Positions 1 to 6,018 of a DNA stretch of 7,940 bases are shown here, in pieces (positions within the stretch are counted from its first letter, which is position 1; every line of letters starts with the position of its first letter). This DNA is from Firmicutes bacterium UBA5420 (GTDB lineage Bacteria > Bacillota > Limnochordia > Darwinibacteriales > Darwinibacteriaceae): the NCBI GenBank assembly GCA_002409455.1, contig DHNI01000159.1:1-7940 (forward strand), given 5' to 3'. Made by a program: the position numbers and the translations under genes. The notes below the pieces were generated by a model, which saw only the letters and a program-made list of their open reading frames with translations, was not told where the DNA came from and ran no database searches.

Positions 1-791
1 GATTGAATCCAGATATCTTCGTTTTCAGGCATGAGTTCAAAGTATTCTTGCATGCCACCGCCACCGGTAATTACCTTAATATCGCTGCGCCCAGCTTCTC
101 GAATTGCTTGCAGAACGCCTAGGGATGTCTCATCATCCATGGAATAAACTGCATCAATCTTGGAGTTGCGAATGAGAATATCAGCGAAATCTTTCAGACC
201 ATCTTCCCGAGTAAACTGGGTTGCGTAGGTGAGCAGTTCCAAATCTGGGGCGATTTCAGCTACGGTATCTAGAAAACCTTTCTTCCGCAAGGCTGATACT
301 GAGCCAGATGTTGGTACTTCAAGGATCACGACGGTTGCCTCTGGCCCAACCTTATCAACGATATAATGGGCCCCTTGGATACCCATGTCTTCGTTGTCGC
401 CTGATACTCTGTAGATACCCTCCAAGTCAATGACGATGTCAAAGTTGACGATAATAATACCTGCATCTAGAGCTCTCTCCATGGGAACTTCCATACCTGC
501 CCACTGTGGAAAGGCAACAATTGCCTCCGCTCCCCAGGTCATCAAATCGTCGAGTTGCGCCGTCATTTCCTCCGCATTGGAGCTCGTTTGAATCCTGTAG
601 CTGACTTCATCACCCAACTCTTTGAGCCGTGCTTCGGCCTCATAGGCCACAGCTGCTACCCAACCATGGGTTACTGCAGGTGCTAAAACGCCGATTTTGT
701 GTTGCTCAGCTGCGAATGCCACAGGTGCTGAATAACCCACTACCGAAAAGACTAAAGCAAGTGATAAAACTGCTAACATGAACCTCTTCAT
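1..791 (-). CDS. Sugar-type ABC transporter substrate-binding protein, 3' end cut by window edge
   Basis: This is the first 263 codons of an exported periplasmic-binding-protein-like receptor (Peripla_BP_4 / RbsB-like, LacI-type fold); the reading frame stays open to the window edge. Residues 1-27 form a typical signal peptide (basic MKR, hydrophobic core, AFA cleavage site before AEQ). The mature protein opens with KIGVLAPAV followed by a helix, the usual first strand and helix of this family. Residues 87-95 (GAEAIVAFP), 127-138 (YRVSGDNEDMG) and 213-230 (DAVYSMDDETSLGVLQAI) match the conserved strand/helix blocks, the last corresponding to the hinge-region 'NDxxALG' motif. The family delivers sugars or related small molecules to an ABC permease; the ligand cannot be read from sequence. 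The start at 791 follows an AAGGGGG ribosome-binding site about 10 bases upstream. The permease and ATPase genes would be expected to the left, outside the window. It follows the terminator of the upstream gene pair, so it is probably a separate transcription unit. Confidence 0.85.
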   Translation of the reverse strand, partial: MKRFMLAVLSLALVFSVVGYSAPVAFAAEQHKIGVLAPAVTHGWVAAVAYEAEARLKELGDEVSYRIQTSSNAEEMTAQLDDLMTWGAEAIVAFPQWAGMEVPMERALDAGIIIVNFDIVIDLEGIYRVSGDNEDMGIQGAHYIVDKVGPEATVVILEVPTSGSVSALRKKGFLDTVAEIAPDLELLTYATQFTREDGLKDFADILIRNSKIDAVYSMDDETSLGVLQAIREAGRSDIKVITGGGGMQEYFELMPENEDIWIQ

Positions 792-820
792 TCTACATTT
801 CCCCCTTATTCTTGGTGCTT

Positions 821-833
821 GAAGCTATGCTTC
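821..833. repeat. Small inverted repeat in the leader of the binding-protein gene
   Basis: GAAGC-TAT-GCTTC is a perfect 5-bp palindrome with a 3-base centre, located 30 to 42 bases upstream of the binding-protein start. It could be a small operator or a weak leader hairpin. An overlapping alternative palindrome (GCTTGAAGC, 817-825) competes with it. At this length a chance occurrence is quite possible. Confidence 0.2.
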
Positions 834-885
834 TCTAATGTATTACATTTCTTTTACCCTGCAAAAAATCCTCCTAAAAGCTTGG

Positions 886-891
886 ATTATA
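886..891 (-). promoter_or_regulatory. Possible -10 element for the binding-protein gene
   Basis: A perfect TATAAT on the minus strand lies at the T-rich tail of the preceding terminator, about 95 bases upstream of the binding-protein start. The hexamer 17 bases further upstream (CTGAAT) matches the -35 consensus poorly and lies inside the terminator hairpin, so this is only a candidate. No better promoter was seen in the 792-885 leader. Confidence 0.27.
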
Positions 892-922
892 AAAGACCAC
901 CGCTTCAAATTCAGCAGTGGTC
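891..922 (-). terminator. Intrinsic terminator of the aminomutase/cyclotransferase unit
   Basis: Reading the minus strand, GACCACTGCT pairs with AGCGGTGGTC (10 pairs, one G-U) around an 8-base loop, followed directly by TTTT. It begins 11 bases after the stop codon of the gamma-glutamylcyclotransferase-like gene, the expected position for ending that transcript before the binding-protein gene. Confidence 0.88.
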
Positions 923-933
923 TCGCTTGGGCA

Positions 934-1518
934 TTATTGCCACGTTTTTAACTCTTTTATATAGGACTCCGTAAAGCCGTGCTTTTCCGCAGCCCTAACG
1001 ATCTTCTCCAAATAGCCGATCCGTGGTGTTCCAAATTCCGATTCGACCGCAATATAGACGAAAGCTTCAATGAACTCTCCTGAAGCTATGTCTTCCACCA
1101 CAAGGTCTTCTTTGATGTAATGGCCCGTGGCCACACCTTCATAAAGATCAAGGATCTTTTCGTCCTGCGTAGAGATCATCCAGAGCACACCCTCTACAGC
1201 GTCACCTGGGCTTTCGACGATAGAAGCCACGCCTCGCCGATTGATCACGAATCGATATCCCTTGATTCGAGCAAGGCCGGCTTTAGTGGCAGCTAAGCAG
1301 CGTTCTGCCATTTGACCCTCATCAAGATTGGATCCATAGGCAAAGTACAAGCGAGTGTTCTCCTCGTCACTTAAGATGGTCTGCACTTCATCGGTCTTCA
1401 TGGCCAACACAAGTGCCCTCCTTGAACTTGCCAAACCCGCTCCAAATAGCAAAATGAACACCATGAAGACTACAAACAAAGTGCGTGCTATGCGGCTGTT
1501 AGTGAAGTTTTTGTTCAT
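934..1518 (-). CDS. Gamma-glutamylcyclotransferase-like protein with N-terminal membrane segment
   Basis: A 194-residue protein with a GGCT/AIG2-like domain from about residue 56. The substrate-binding signature is YGSNL (61-65, in LYFAYGSNL). The likely catalytic glutamate is E127 in LDLYEG (123-128). The family cyclises the gamma-glutamyl group of gamma-glutamyl amino acids or glutathione-type compounds to 5-oxoproline, releasing the partner; the exact substrate here is unknown. Residues 13-31 (TLFVVFMVFILLFGAGLAS) form a strong hydrophobic segment, unusual because this family is normally cytosolic. Topology is ambiguous, with positive charges on both sides. The start at 1518 has only a modest ribosome-binding site (AAGGGAAGG). 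A perfect AGGAGG lies inside the gene upstream of an in-frame GTG at 1410 (codon 37), which would give a 158-residue soluble form. It follows the aminomutase gene by 37 bases and is almost certainly co-transcribed with it, then is closed by a terminator. Confidence 0.82.
   Translation of the reverse strand: MNKNFTNSRIARTLFVVFMVFILLFGAGLASSRRALVLAMKTDEVQTILSDEENTRLYFAYGSNLDEGQMAERCLAATKAGLARIKGYRFVINRRGVASIVESPGDAVEGVLWMISTQDEKILDLYEGVATGHYIKEDLVVEDIASGEFIEAFVYIAVESEFGTPRIGYLEKIVRAAEKHGFTESYIKELKTWQ
1417..1422 (-). promoter_or_regulatory. Internal Shine-Dalgarno that may start a soluble cyclotransferase form
   Basis: A perfect AGGAGG (codons 33-34, Arg-Arg) stands 6 bases before an in-frame GTG at 1410. 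Initiation there would skip the hydrophobic segment and give a protein starting 24 residues before the YGSN motif, the layout of ordinary cytosolic family members. It is stronger than the site in front of the upstream ATG. It may also be only the codon choice for two arginines. Confidence 0.4.
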
Positions 1519-1555
1519 AGCGGTGCCTTCCCTTTTCTACTGGACGCCCAATGTG

Positions 1556-2806
1556 CTAGAAAAACCGCTCTAGATCACGCGTAGGCGCATTGGGGTATTC
1601 AAACACCTTGCCCTCCCAGGTTCGAATCATGATGCTATTCTTCCCTCTAGAGATGAGATATTGTGGTGCAATGGGAGTTTTACCGTGCCCTTGGGGGGCA
1701 TTAATAATGTAGGTTGGTATAGCCATACCCGAGGTGTAGCCCCGCAAGTATTCCATGATCTCGATACCTTCATCTACGGAGGTTCGGAAGTGGGTGGTTC
1801 CCATCACACGTTTAGCATGGAAAATGTAATAGGGTCTGATCCTGAATTTCAGGAGCTCTTGGTTCAAAAGGCGCATGACATATTTGTCATTGTTAATCCC
1901 GTTCAAAAGTACGGCCTGGTTCCCTAGGGGGATTCCAGCATTGGCCAATTTGTCGCAGGCCTCTTTTGCCTCCGGCGTAAGTTCCTTCGGATGATTAAAC
2001 TGGGTATTAATGTAAAGCGGCGGATACTTCTTCAATATATTGACTAACCTGTCCGTGATTCTCTGGGGCATCGTTACTAAAACTCGGGAACCCAACCGCA
2101 CATAATCAACGGATTCAATAGCATGAAGCTCACCTAAAAGCCAATCGAGCGTGGCATCAGAAAGTAGTAAAGCATCTCCACCTGTAACTAAGACATCCCG
2201 GATTTCGGGATTGGCTTTAATATATGCAATAGACTCTTCAAGCTGCCTTTTAGACGTATGGTGATCATCAGAGCCGATGTTTCGTCTCCTCTGGCAATGT
2301 CTGCAATACATAGCACATTGGTTTGTGACATTGATAATTACTCTGTCTGGATAGCGTCTGGTGATGGCACCGGCGGGGTTTGTGTACTCCTCTGCCATGG
2401 GGTCGGCGAGCCCTTCTTCGATAAGCTCAGCCACGATTGGAATGGATTGCAGCTTGATGGGGTCATACCTGTTATTGTCGTCAATTAAGGATAGATAGTA
2501 CGGAGAAATACTCCAACGGTACTTTTTGGCTACCTTGTGCACAGCTTGGACTTCTGCTTCCTCTAAGGAAACAAGTTCGAGTAGCGTGTCCACATCAGAG
2601 ATTCTGTTCTTAAGCTGCCACCTATAGTCATTCCAATTCTCCTCGGTACCTTTCAGATGGGCAAGAATTCTTCTCTTCTTTTCCGCAGACTGTTCTTGGT
2701 GCGTGCGAGCCATACCTCTAGGAATCGTATCCTTCACATCGAGATAGTCTTGAATCCTATCTCTTAGTTCGCCAGCCCTATTTTGGGCTATCTGTTTTTT
2801 ACTCAT
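1556..2806 (-). CDS. eam: Glutamate 2,3-aminomutase (radical SAM, KamA family)
   Basis: A 416-residue member of the lysine 2,3-aminomutase family, using a [4Fe-4S] cluster, S-adenosylmethionine and pyridoxal phosphate to move an alpha-amino group to the beta carbon. The cluster motif is C164-x3-C168-x2-C171 (CAMYCRHC). The PLP lysine is K376 in the GHGKTP loop. R173 aligns with the carboxylate-binding arginine of the lysine enzyme. Against the Clostridium subterminale lysine enzyme, positions align with a constant offset of 39. The two aspartates that bind the lysine side-chain amine (Asp293, Asp330) are replaced by K332 (IFHAKRVMG) and N369 (YIINAPQG), the change reported for glutamate 2,3-aminomutase. 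The QRRRNIG stretch after the cluster also fits that subgroup. The product would be beta-glutamate, a known osmolyte. The start is supported by AAAGGAG 6 bases upstream and by a promoter at 2849-2877. It leads a two-gene unit with the cyclotransferase-like gene. Confidence 0.88.
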   Translation of the reverse strand: MSKKQIAQNRAGELRDRIQDYLDVKDTIPRGMARTHQEQSAEKKRRILAHLKGTEENWNDYRWQLKNRISDVDTLLELVSLEEAEVQAVHKVAKKYRWSISPYYLSLIDDNNRYDPIKLQSIPIVAELIEEGLADPMAEEYTNPAGAITRRYPDRVIINVTNQCAMYCRHCQRRRNIGSDDHHTSKRQLEESIAYIKANPEIRDVLVTGGDALLLSDATLDWLLGELHAIESVDYVRLGSRVLVTMPQRITDRLVNILKKYPPLYINTQFNHPKELTPEAKEACDKLANAGIPLGNQAVLLNGINNDKYVMRLLNQELLKFRIRPYYIFHAKRVMGTTHFRTSVDEGIEIMEYLRGYTSGMAIPTYIINAPQGHGKTPIAPQYLISRGKNSIMIRTWEGKVFEYPNAPTRDLERFF

Positions 2807-2848
2807 GGCATCTCCTTTCCAAGGTCAATGTTCTAAGATATAAGGTTT

Positions 2849-2877
2849 ATTATACTACGATAGGAAGTATTCGTCAA
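2849..2877 (-). promoter_or_regulatory. Housekeeping-type promoter of the aminomutase gene
   Basis: On the minus strand, TTGACG (2872-2877) and TATAAT (2849-2854) are separated by exactly 17 bases, close to the sigma-70/sigma-A consensus (5/6 and 6/6). It lies 43 bases upstream of the aminomutase start, giving a predicted leader of about 35 bases, and just after the terminator of the preceding unit. No clear operator palindrome overlaps it. Confidence 0.85.
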
Positions 2878-2903
2878 AAAAAGCTTGGCTACATTAGTAT
2901 ATG

Positions 2904-2932
2904 AAAAAGACGGGCCCATTATGGAGCCCGCC
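2904..2932 (-). terminator. Intrinsic terminator of the transporter/hydrolase operon
   Basis: On the minus strand, GGCGGGCTC pairs with GGGCCCGTC (9 pairs with two G-U) around the 6-base loop CATAAT, followed directly by TTTTT. It starts 28 bases after the dipeptidase stop codon and separates that operon from the aminomutase promoter. Confidence 0.92.
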
Positions 2933-2960
2933 TTGTATAATCTCGTTTTTCATTCAAAAC

Positions 2961-4580
2961 TTACATGTCTTTCATGGTCTCGCCGAATCCTACTTCTTCC
3001 AACCACCAGGTTGGGTATCCGACGGAAGTGCCCATATCTACATAACCATCATCATACTTGGCAACCAAATCTGCTGCTAGTTCCCACCAACTGTTCACAA
3101 CATTTGTACATGCATTGTAGGAGTAATCGGTTAGGTATTTGATCGCTAACTCGGGGTTTGCATCAAACATGGTTACAGCTGCCAACTCTACAGCTGGTTG
3201 CATAGCGAAGAAGTTATCTTCGAATTGGGCCTGTTTAGCTTGGATATCTTCCATCATGTAGCTGTACTTCAGGTCAGCCCAGTTGCTCACAAAGTTGAAA
3301 GCCCACCAAGCAGAATTGCGATCAAAGATGTCTCTTCTACCACTACTGAAAGATTCGGGAACTTCAGTGATTCCTGCATAAAGTGGAATATAAACGGTGG
3401 AATGAGGTACATCCTCACCAAACCACAACAGACCTGCCATACCTTGAGGCAACCAGCTTCTGACCTCGCCTACGAAACTGTAGGAGCATCTAAATAGGGA
3501 GATAGCACGTTCCCAATCTAGGCTTCCCATTCCTTCAGGCTTTACGGAAGTTGGGGTAGGATAGCGATTTGGATTTCCAAATGGACCAGCGGCCATTCCT
3601 TGCGTTAGGTCAAACTCGGTGCCTTGGTAATGGTCACGATAGATAGCCATCAGTTTTTGGGGTGTGACTGGCTCGTCCGGTTCAACGGAGAATGGATACT
3701 CATCGGCATATGGATCTAAGCCCAGGGAAGGAGCTAGCAAATCTAGCACTCGCCACTCACGGCGCGATTGGTAGGCAGGGGATCCATAAGGCGTAGGATT
3801 ATACACTTTGTGGAATACAAATGGTTCGGACTCATCCCACCATCCAAATTCTTGGGCAACGGAATAGATATTCGAGGATGCCATAAAATTATCAGGATCG
3901 TCGAGATCGATCTCACCAATGCGAGCTCTGTTGGCAATTACGGATACGTGACCGTCGGGAATACGTTGGGCTACCCAAACGGCGCCCGGTTCGTCACTAC
4001 CTTGGGTCCAGAAAGGCCCAGCTCCGCAAATTTCGAATAACCATACTTCATCATTGGCATCAGCAATAGTAAGACCTTCGCCACCGTCACCATAGCCATA
4101 TGTTTCTGCAAGTTCTCCAGCCACCTGGATAAACTCACGGGCGTTTGTCGAACGTTGCAGGGCAAAAGCAGCCAATTGCTCAATATTCAGCATAGCTTCA
4201 CTGCTACGAAGCTCACGGCGGCCAGACCATGTTGCTTCGCCGACTAAGACTGAGTGTTCATTCATGAAAGGATAGCCAATGTGGAAATATGTGTAGGTCT
4301 GTTCCACTTGAGGAATTTCGCCTACATAATTTGGCTCCCTAATCGTATCTGTACAGAGGTTCATGTATACAGGCGTTGTTGTTCCTGGCTCAAAGGTTTG
4401 ACCAGGGATAATCTGGATTCGAGCATCATAGTTACCATCGCATGTGTGGGCAGTCATTACAGATCCATCTGCCGAAGCATCTTTGCCGACCATGATGGAG
4501 GTACAAGCAAATGCTGATACGCTCACCATCATCAAGGTGGCGACCATTAGACTAACTACAAGTAATTTTCTGGATTTCAT
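2961..4580 (-). CDS. Secreted C69-family dipeptidase (PepD-like Ntn hydrolase)
   Basis: A 539-residue protein of peptidase family C69, whose members hydrolyse a range of dipeptides. Residues 1-25 form a signal peptide ending VSAFA. The next residue, C26 in CTSIMVGKDASADGS, is the expected N-terminal nucleophile of this Ntn-hydrolase family, so cleavage of the leader would expose the catalytic cysteine. The CTSI-x-VGK-x-AS-x-DGS-x-x-x-x-H block is the most characteristic family sequence. Other supporting stretches are EGLTIADANDEVWLFEICG (168-186) and VSVIANRARIGEIDLDDPDN (212-231). Length is in the range of secreted family members. Although a cysteine follows the leader, AFAC is a poor lipobox, so a lipoprotein is less likely. 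The start is supported by GGGAGG 7 bases upstream. It is the last gene of its operon, 82 bases after the AstE-like gene, and is followed by a terminator. Acting outside the membrane, it probably frees amino acids for uptake; substrate preference is not readable. Confidence 0.9.
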   Translation of the reverse strand: MKSRKLLVVSLMVATLMMVSVSAFACTSIMVGKDASADGSVMTAHTCDGNYDARIQIIPGQTFEPGTTTPVYMNLCTDTIREPNYVGEIPQVEQTYTYFHIGYPFMNEHSVLVGEATWSGRRELRSSEAMLNIEQLAAFALQRSTNAREFIQVAGELAETYGYGDGGEGLTIADANDEVWLFEICGAGPFWTQGSDEPGAVWVAQRIPDGHVSVIANRARIGEIDLDDPDNFMASSNIYSVAQEFGWWDESEPFVFHKVYNPTPYGSPAYQSRREWRVLDLLAPSLGLDPYADEYPFSVEPDEPVTPQKLMAIYRDHYQGTEFDLTQGMAAGPFGNPNRYPTPTSVKPEGMGSLDWERAISLFRCSYSFVGEVRSWLPQGMAGLLWFGEDVPHSTVYIPLYAGITEVPESFSSGRRDIFDRNSAWWAFNFVSNWADLKYSYMMEDIQAKQAQFEDNFFAMQPAVELAAVTMFDANPELAIKYLTDYSYNACTNVVNSWWELAADLVAKYDDGYVDMGTSVGYPTWWLEEVGFGETMKDM

Positions 4581-4601
4581 TATAAAGCCTCCCGTCTATT
4601 A

Positions 4602-4630
4602 GTGATACTGCTCTTACCATCTTCCCTCAA
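4602..4630 (-). promoter_or_regulatory. Weak candidate internal promoter before the dipeptidase gene
   Basis: TTGAGG (4625-4630) and TATCAC (4602-4607) are separated by 17 bases on the minus strand in the 82-base gap between the AstE-like and dipeptidase genes. Each box matches consensus at only 4 of 6 positions. The unusually wide gap for this operon is the main reason to note it. Confidence 0.22.
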
Positions 4631-4662
4631 AGTTACAGCCTTCTACCTCCCTTGCTCAGATT

Positions 4663-5829
4663 TTATTCATAGGCCAACCGTTGGCTTGGCACATTAGCTG
4701 GATTGGCAAAGTAAAATCCGATGCCGTTCTCAATGACCTCTGCATAGCGGGGGACATTCGAAACCCTAATGCTTCTGTCTGGATTAAGATCGCTCCAAGA
4801 CTGAGCCAGTTCTAACACTGTGGAAGCATGTCTCCCGACCCGTACATCAATGGGCCATCCATCGTCATCAATTTTCTCATACAACAAACCATACTCGCCA
4901 GCCTTTTGAACAAATGGATCTTTACCGGTTAGCAGTAAATGCTCGTCAGTGATTCCTCGCACCCTATCTAATAATGGTTCAGGTGTTTCAAGCAGATAGG
5001 AAACAGCTTGAGAGTGATCGCCAACCTCGCGATGGGATAGACCATGGAGACTCTTTGGCGAATACTCCATTCCAATTTTGAATTCAGTCGCATTCAACAT
5101 CATGGACGTCATAGCTGCCACATTCGTACCCTTCTGGTGCGCAACAATGGTACTAATTACTGGATACTCCAGTTCTGCCTCGTGTAAATCGATAAAGACA
5201 TCCACATTCTCTGCCCGAACCAGCTCCATGAAAGCGAAGTTGGTACGTTCCGTTAAGGTTCCGTTAGCATATCCCGGCCAAGTGCGGTTAAAGTTGCGGA
5301 TATCCATATACGCTAGCATCTGTTTACTAGGATAGTGAACGTACACTTCAGGGTCCGGCCACGCGTCTAGGGGATTCGTCCAACGATCTCCCATGCGGTA
5401 CTGTTTCTCTCCCCACGGAGTTGGGATCGTATAGTACAGTGGATAAGCGTCTCCTGGTCTTGTGACAGTGGAAGCACTACGGTTTGCCCGGATGGCCACG
5501 ATTAATCGACCGACTTCTACTTCAGCGGTTTCCACTAAGAGCTCCGCTGTCAGATTCGCTGCCGGCTCTTCCGGATGGGAACCACCGATTACCATGAGCG
5601 TTCCCCCGGGTTCTTTACCCTCGAAAATGTAAATATTGCAATCATTAACGCTATCCTTCAGTCCCGGATAATAGTCACTTAGCTTTTTGACAGTGCTTAC
5701 GCCATCGCCAAGTACCACAGTCTCGGTAAAGTTGCGATGATTGTAGAACTCTATGCCAGCCCAAACAATCGCGACTAACATCAGGGTAAAAGCTACGATT
5801 TTAACAATAAATAAGCTTCTATTGTTCAT
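4663..5829 (-). CDS. Membrane-anchored AstE/AspA-type (M14-like) zinc hydrolase
   Basis: A 388-residue protein related to succinylglutamate desuccinylase/aspartoacylase and zinc carboxypeptidases of clan M14. Zinc ligands are readable as H85 and E88 in GGSHPEEPAAN and H216 in DVFIDLHEAE. The substrate-binding Asn-Arg pair appears as N181-R182 in RNFNRTWPG. E281 in LLETPEP is the likely general-base glutamate. The family cleaves an acyl or peptide amide next to a free carboxylate; whether this one is a deacylase or a carboxypeptidase is uncertain. Residues 8-26 form a single hydrophobic segment after a basic start, so the catalytic domain is predicted outside the cytoplasm, unlike the soluble AstE and aspartoacylase enzymes. 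Between the first zinc motif and RNFNR there is a long Trp/Tyr/Pro-rich stretch (about 125-175) that may shape the substrate pocket. It begins 12 bases after the small membrane protein gene, with a GGGGAG ribosome-binding site, and belongs to the transporter operon. Confidence 0.8.
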   Translation of the reverse strand: MNNRSLFIVKIVAFTLMLVAIVWAGIEFYNHRNFTETVVLGDGVSTVKKLSDYYPGLKDSVNDCNIYIFEGKEPGGTLMVIGGSHPEEPAANLTAELLVETAEVEVGRLIVAIRANRSASTVTRPGDAYPLYYTIPTPWGEKQYRMGDRWTNPLDAWPDPEVYVHYPSKQMLAYMDIRNFNRTWPGYANGTLTERTNFAFMELVRAENVDVFIDLHEAELEYPVISTIVAHQKGTNVAAMTSMMLNATEFKIGMEYSPKSLHGLSHREVGDHSQAVSYLLETPEPLLDRVRGITDEHLLLTGKDPFVQKAGEYGLLYEKIDDDGWPIDVRVGRHASTVLELAQSWSDLNPDRSIRVSNVPRYAEVIENGIGFYFANPANVPSQRLAYE

Positions 5830-5841
5830 GTCTCTCTCCCC

Positions 5842-6006
5842 TTATTTAATGTGAAATACCCTCAGCAAAAACGGCATCAAGATAATGCAGTATAGTACCG
5901 CCTCTTGGGCGTCACGTGTCTTGACAATGTTTCTGATTAGGATTAAGCTAACGGCCGCTGAGAGAACATAATAGGAAGCGTTGATCAAGGTGTTTAAGAA
6001 TGTCAT
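5842..6006 (-). CDS. 54-residue two-helix membrane protein between transporter and hydrolase
   Basis: A short gene encoding 54 residues (MTFLNTLINASYYVL at the start, LLRVFHIK at the end). Two hydrophobic segments, about residues 7-27 and 35-51, flank a short polar loop containing KTRDAQE (29-35), so a helical hairpin in the membrane is likely. Evidence that it is real: a perfect AGGAGG 6 bases before the ATG, directly abutting the transporter stop codon; a 12-base gap to the transporter upstream and 12 bases to the hydrolase downstream; and TAA termination just before the next ribosome-binding site. I do not recognise a family. Its place beside a DctM-like permease that lacks a normal small subunit suggests an accessory subunit of that transporter, but this rests only on position and hydrophobicity. 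Confidence 0.8.
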   Translation of the reverse strand: MTFLNTLINASYYVLSAAVSLILIRNIVKTRDAQEAVLYCIILMPFLLRVFHIK

Positions 6007-6012
6007 GACTCC

Positions 6013-6018
6013 CCTCCT
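6013..6018 (-). promoter_or_regulatory. Ribosome-binding site of the small membrane protein gene
   Basis: A perfect AGGAGG immediately follows the TAG stop of the transporter gene and lies 6 bases before the ATG at 6006. This spacing supports translation of the short gene and suggests coupling to the transporter. Confidence 0.8.

Noticed and set aside
812..876. Leader peptide gene after the AGGAGG at 871-876 (TTG start, nine codons)
   Set aside because: It needs a TTG start and has no composition or repeat typical of an attenuator; there is no supporting hairpin pair.
877..2888. AAAAGCTTGG shared between the spacers at about 877-886 and 2879-2888
   Set aside because: A 10-base match in AT-rich spacers without further extension or symmetry; likely chance.
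2961..4580. Dipeptidase as a lipoprotein because a cysteine follows the leader
   Set aside because: The residues before the cysteine (AFA) do not fit the usual lipobox with Leu/Val at -3, and the cysteine is the conserved family nucleophile.
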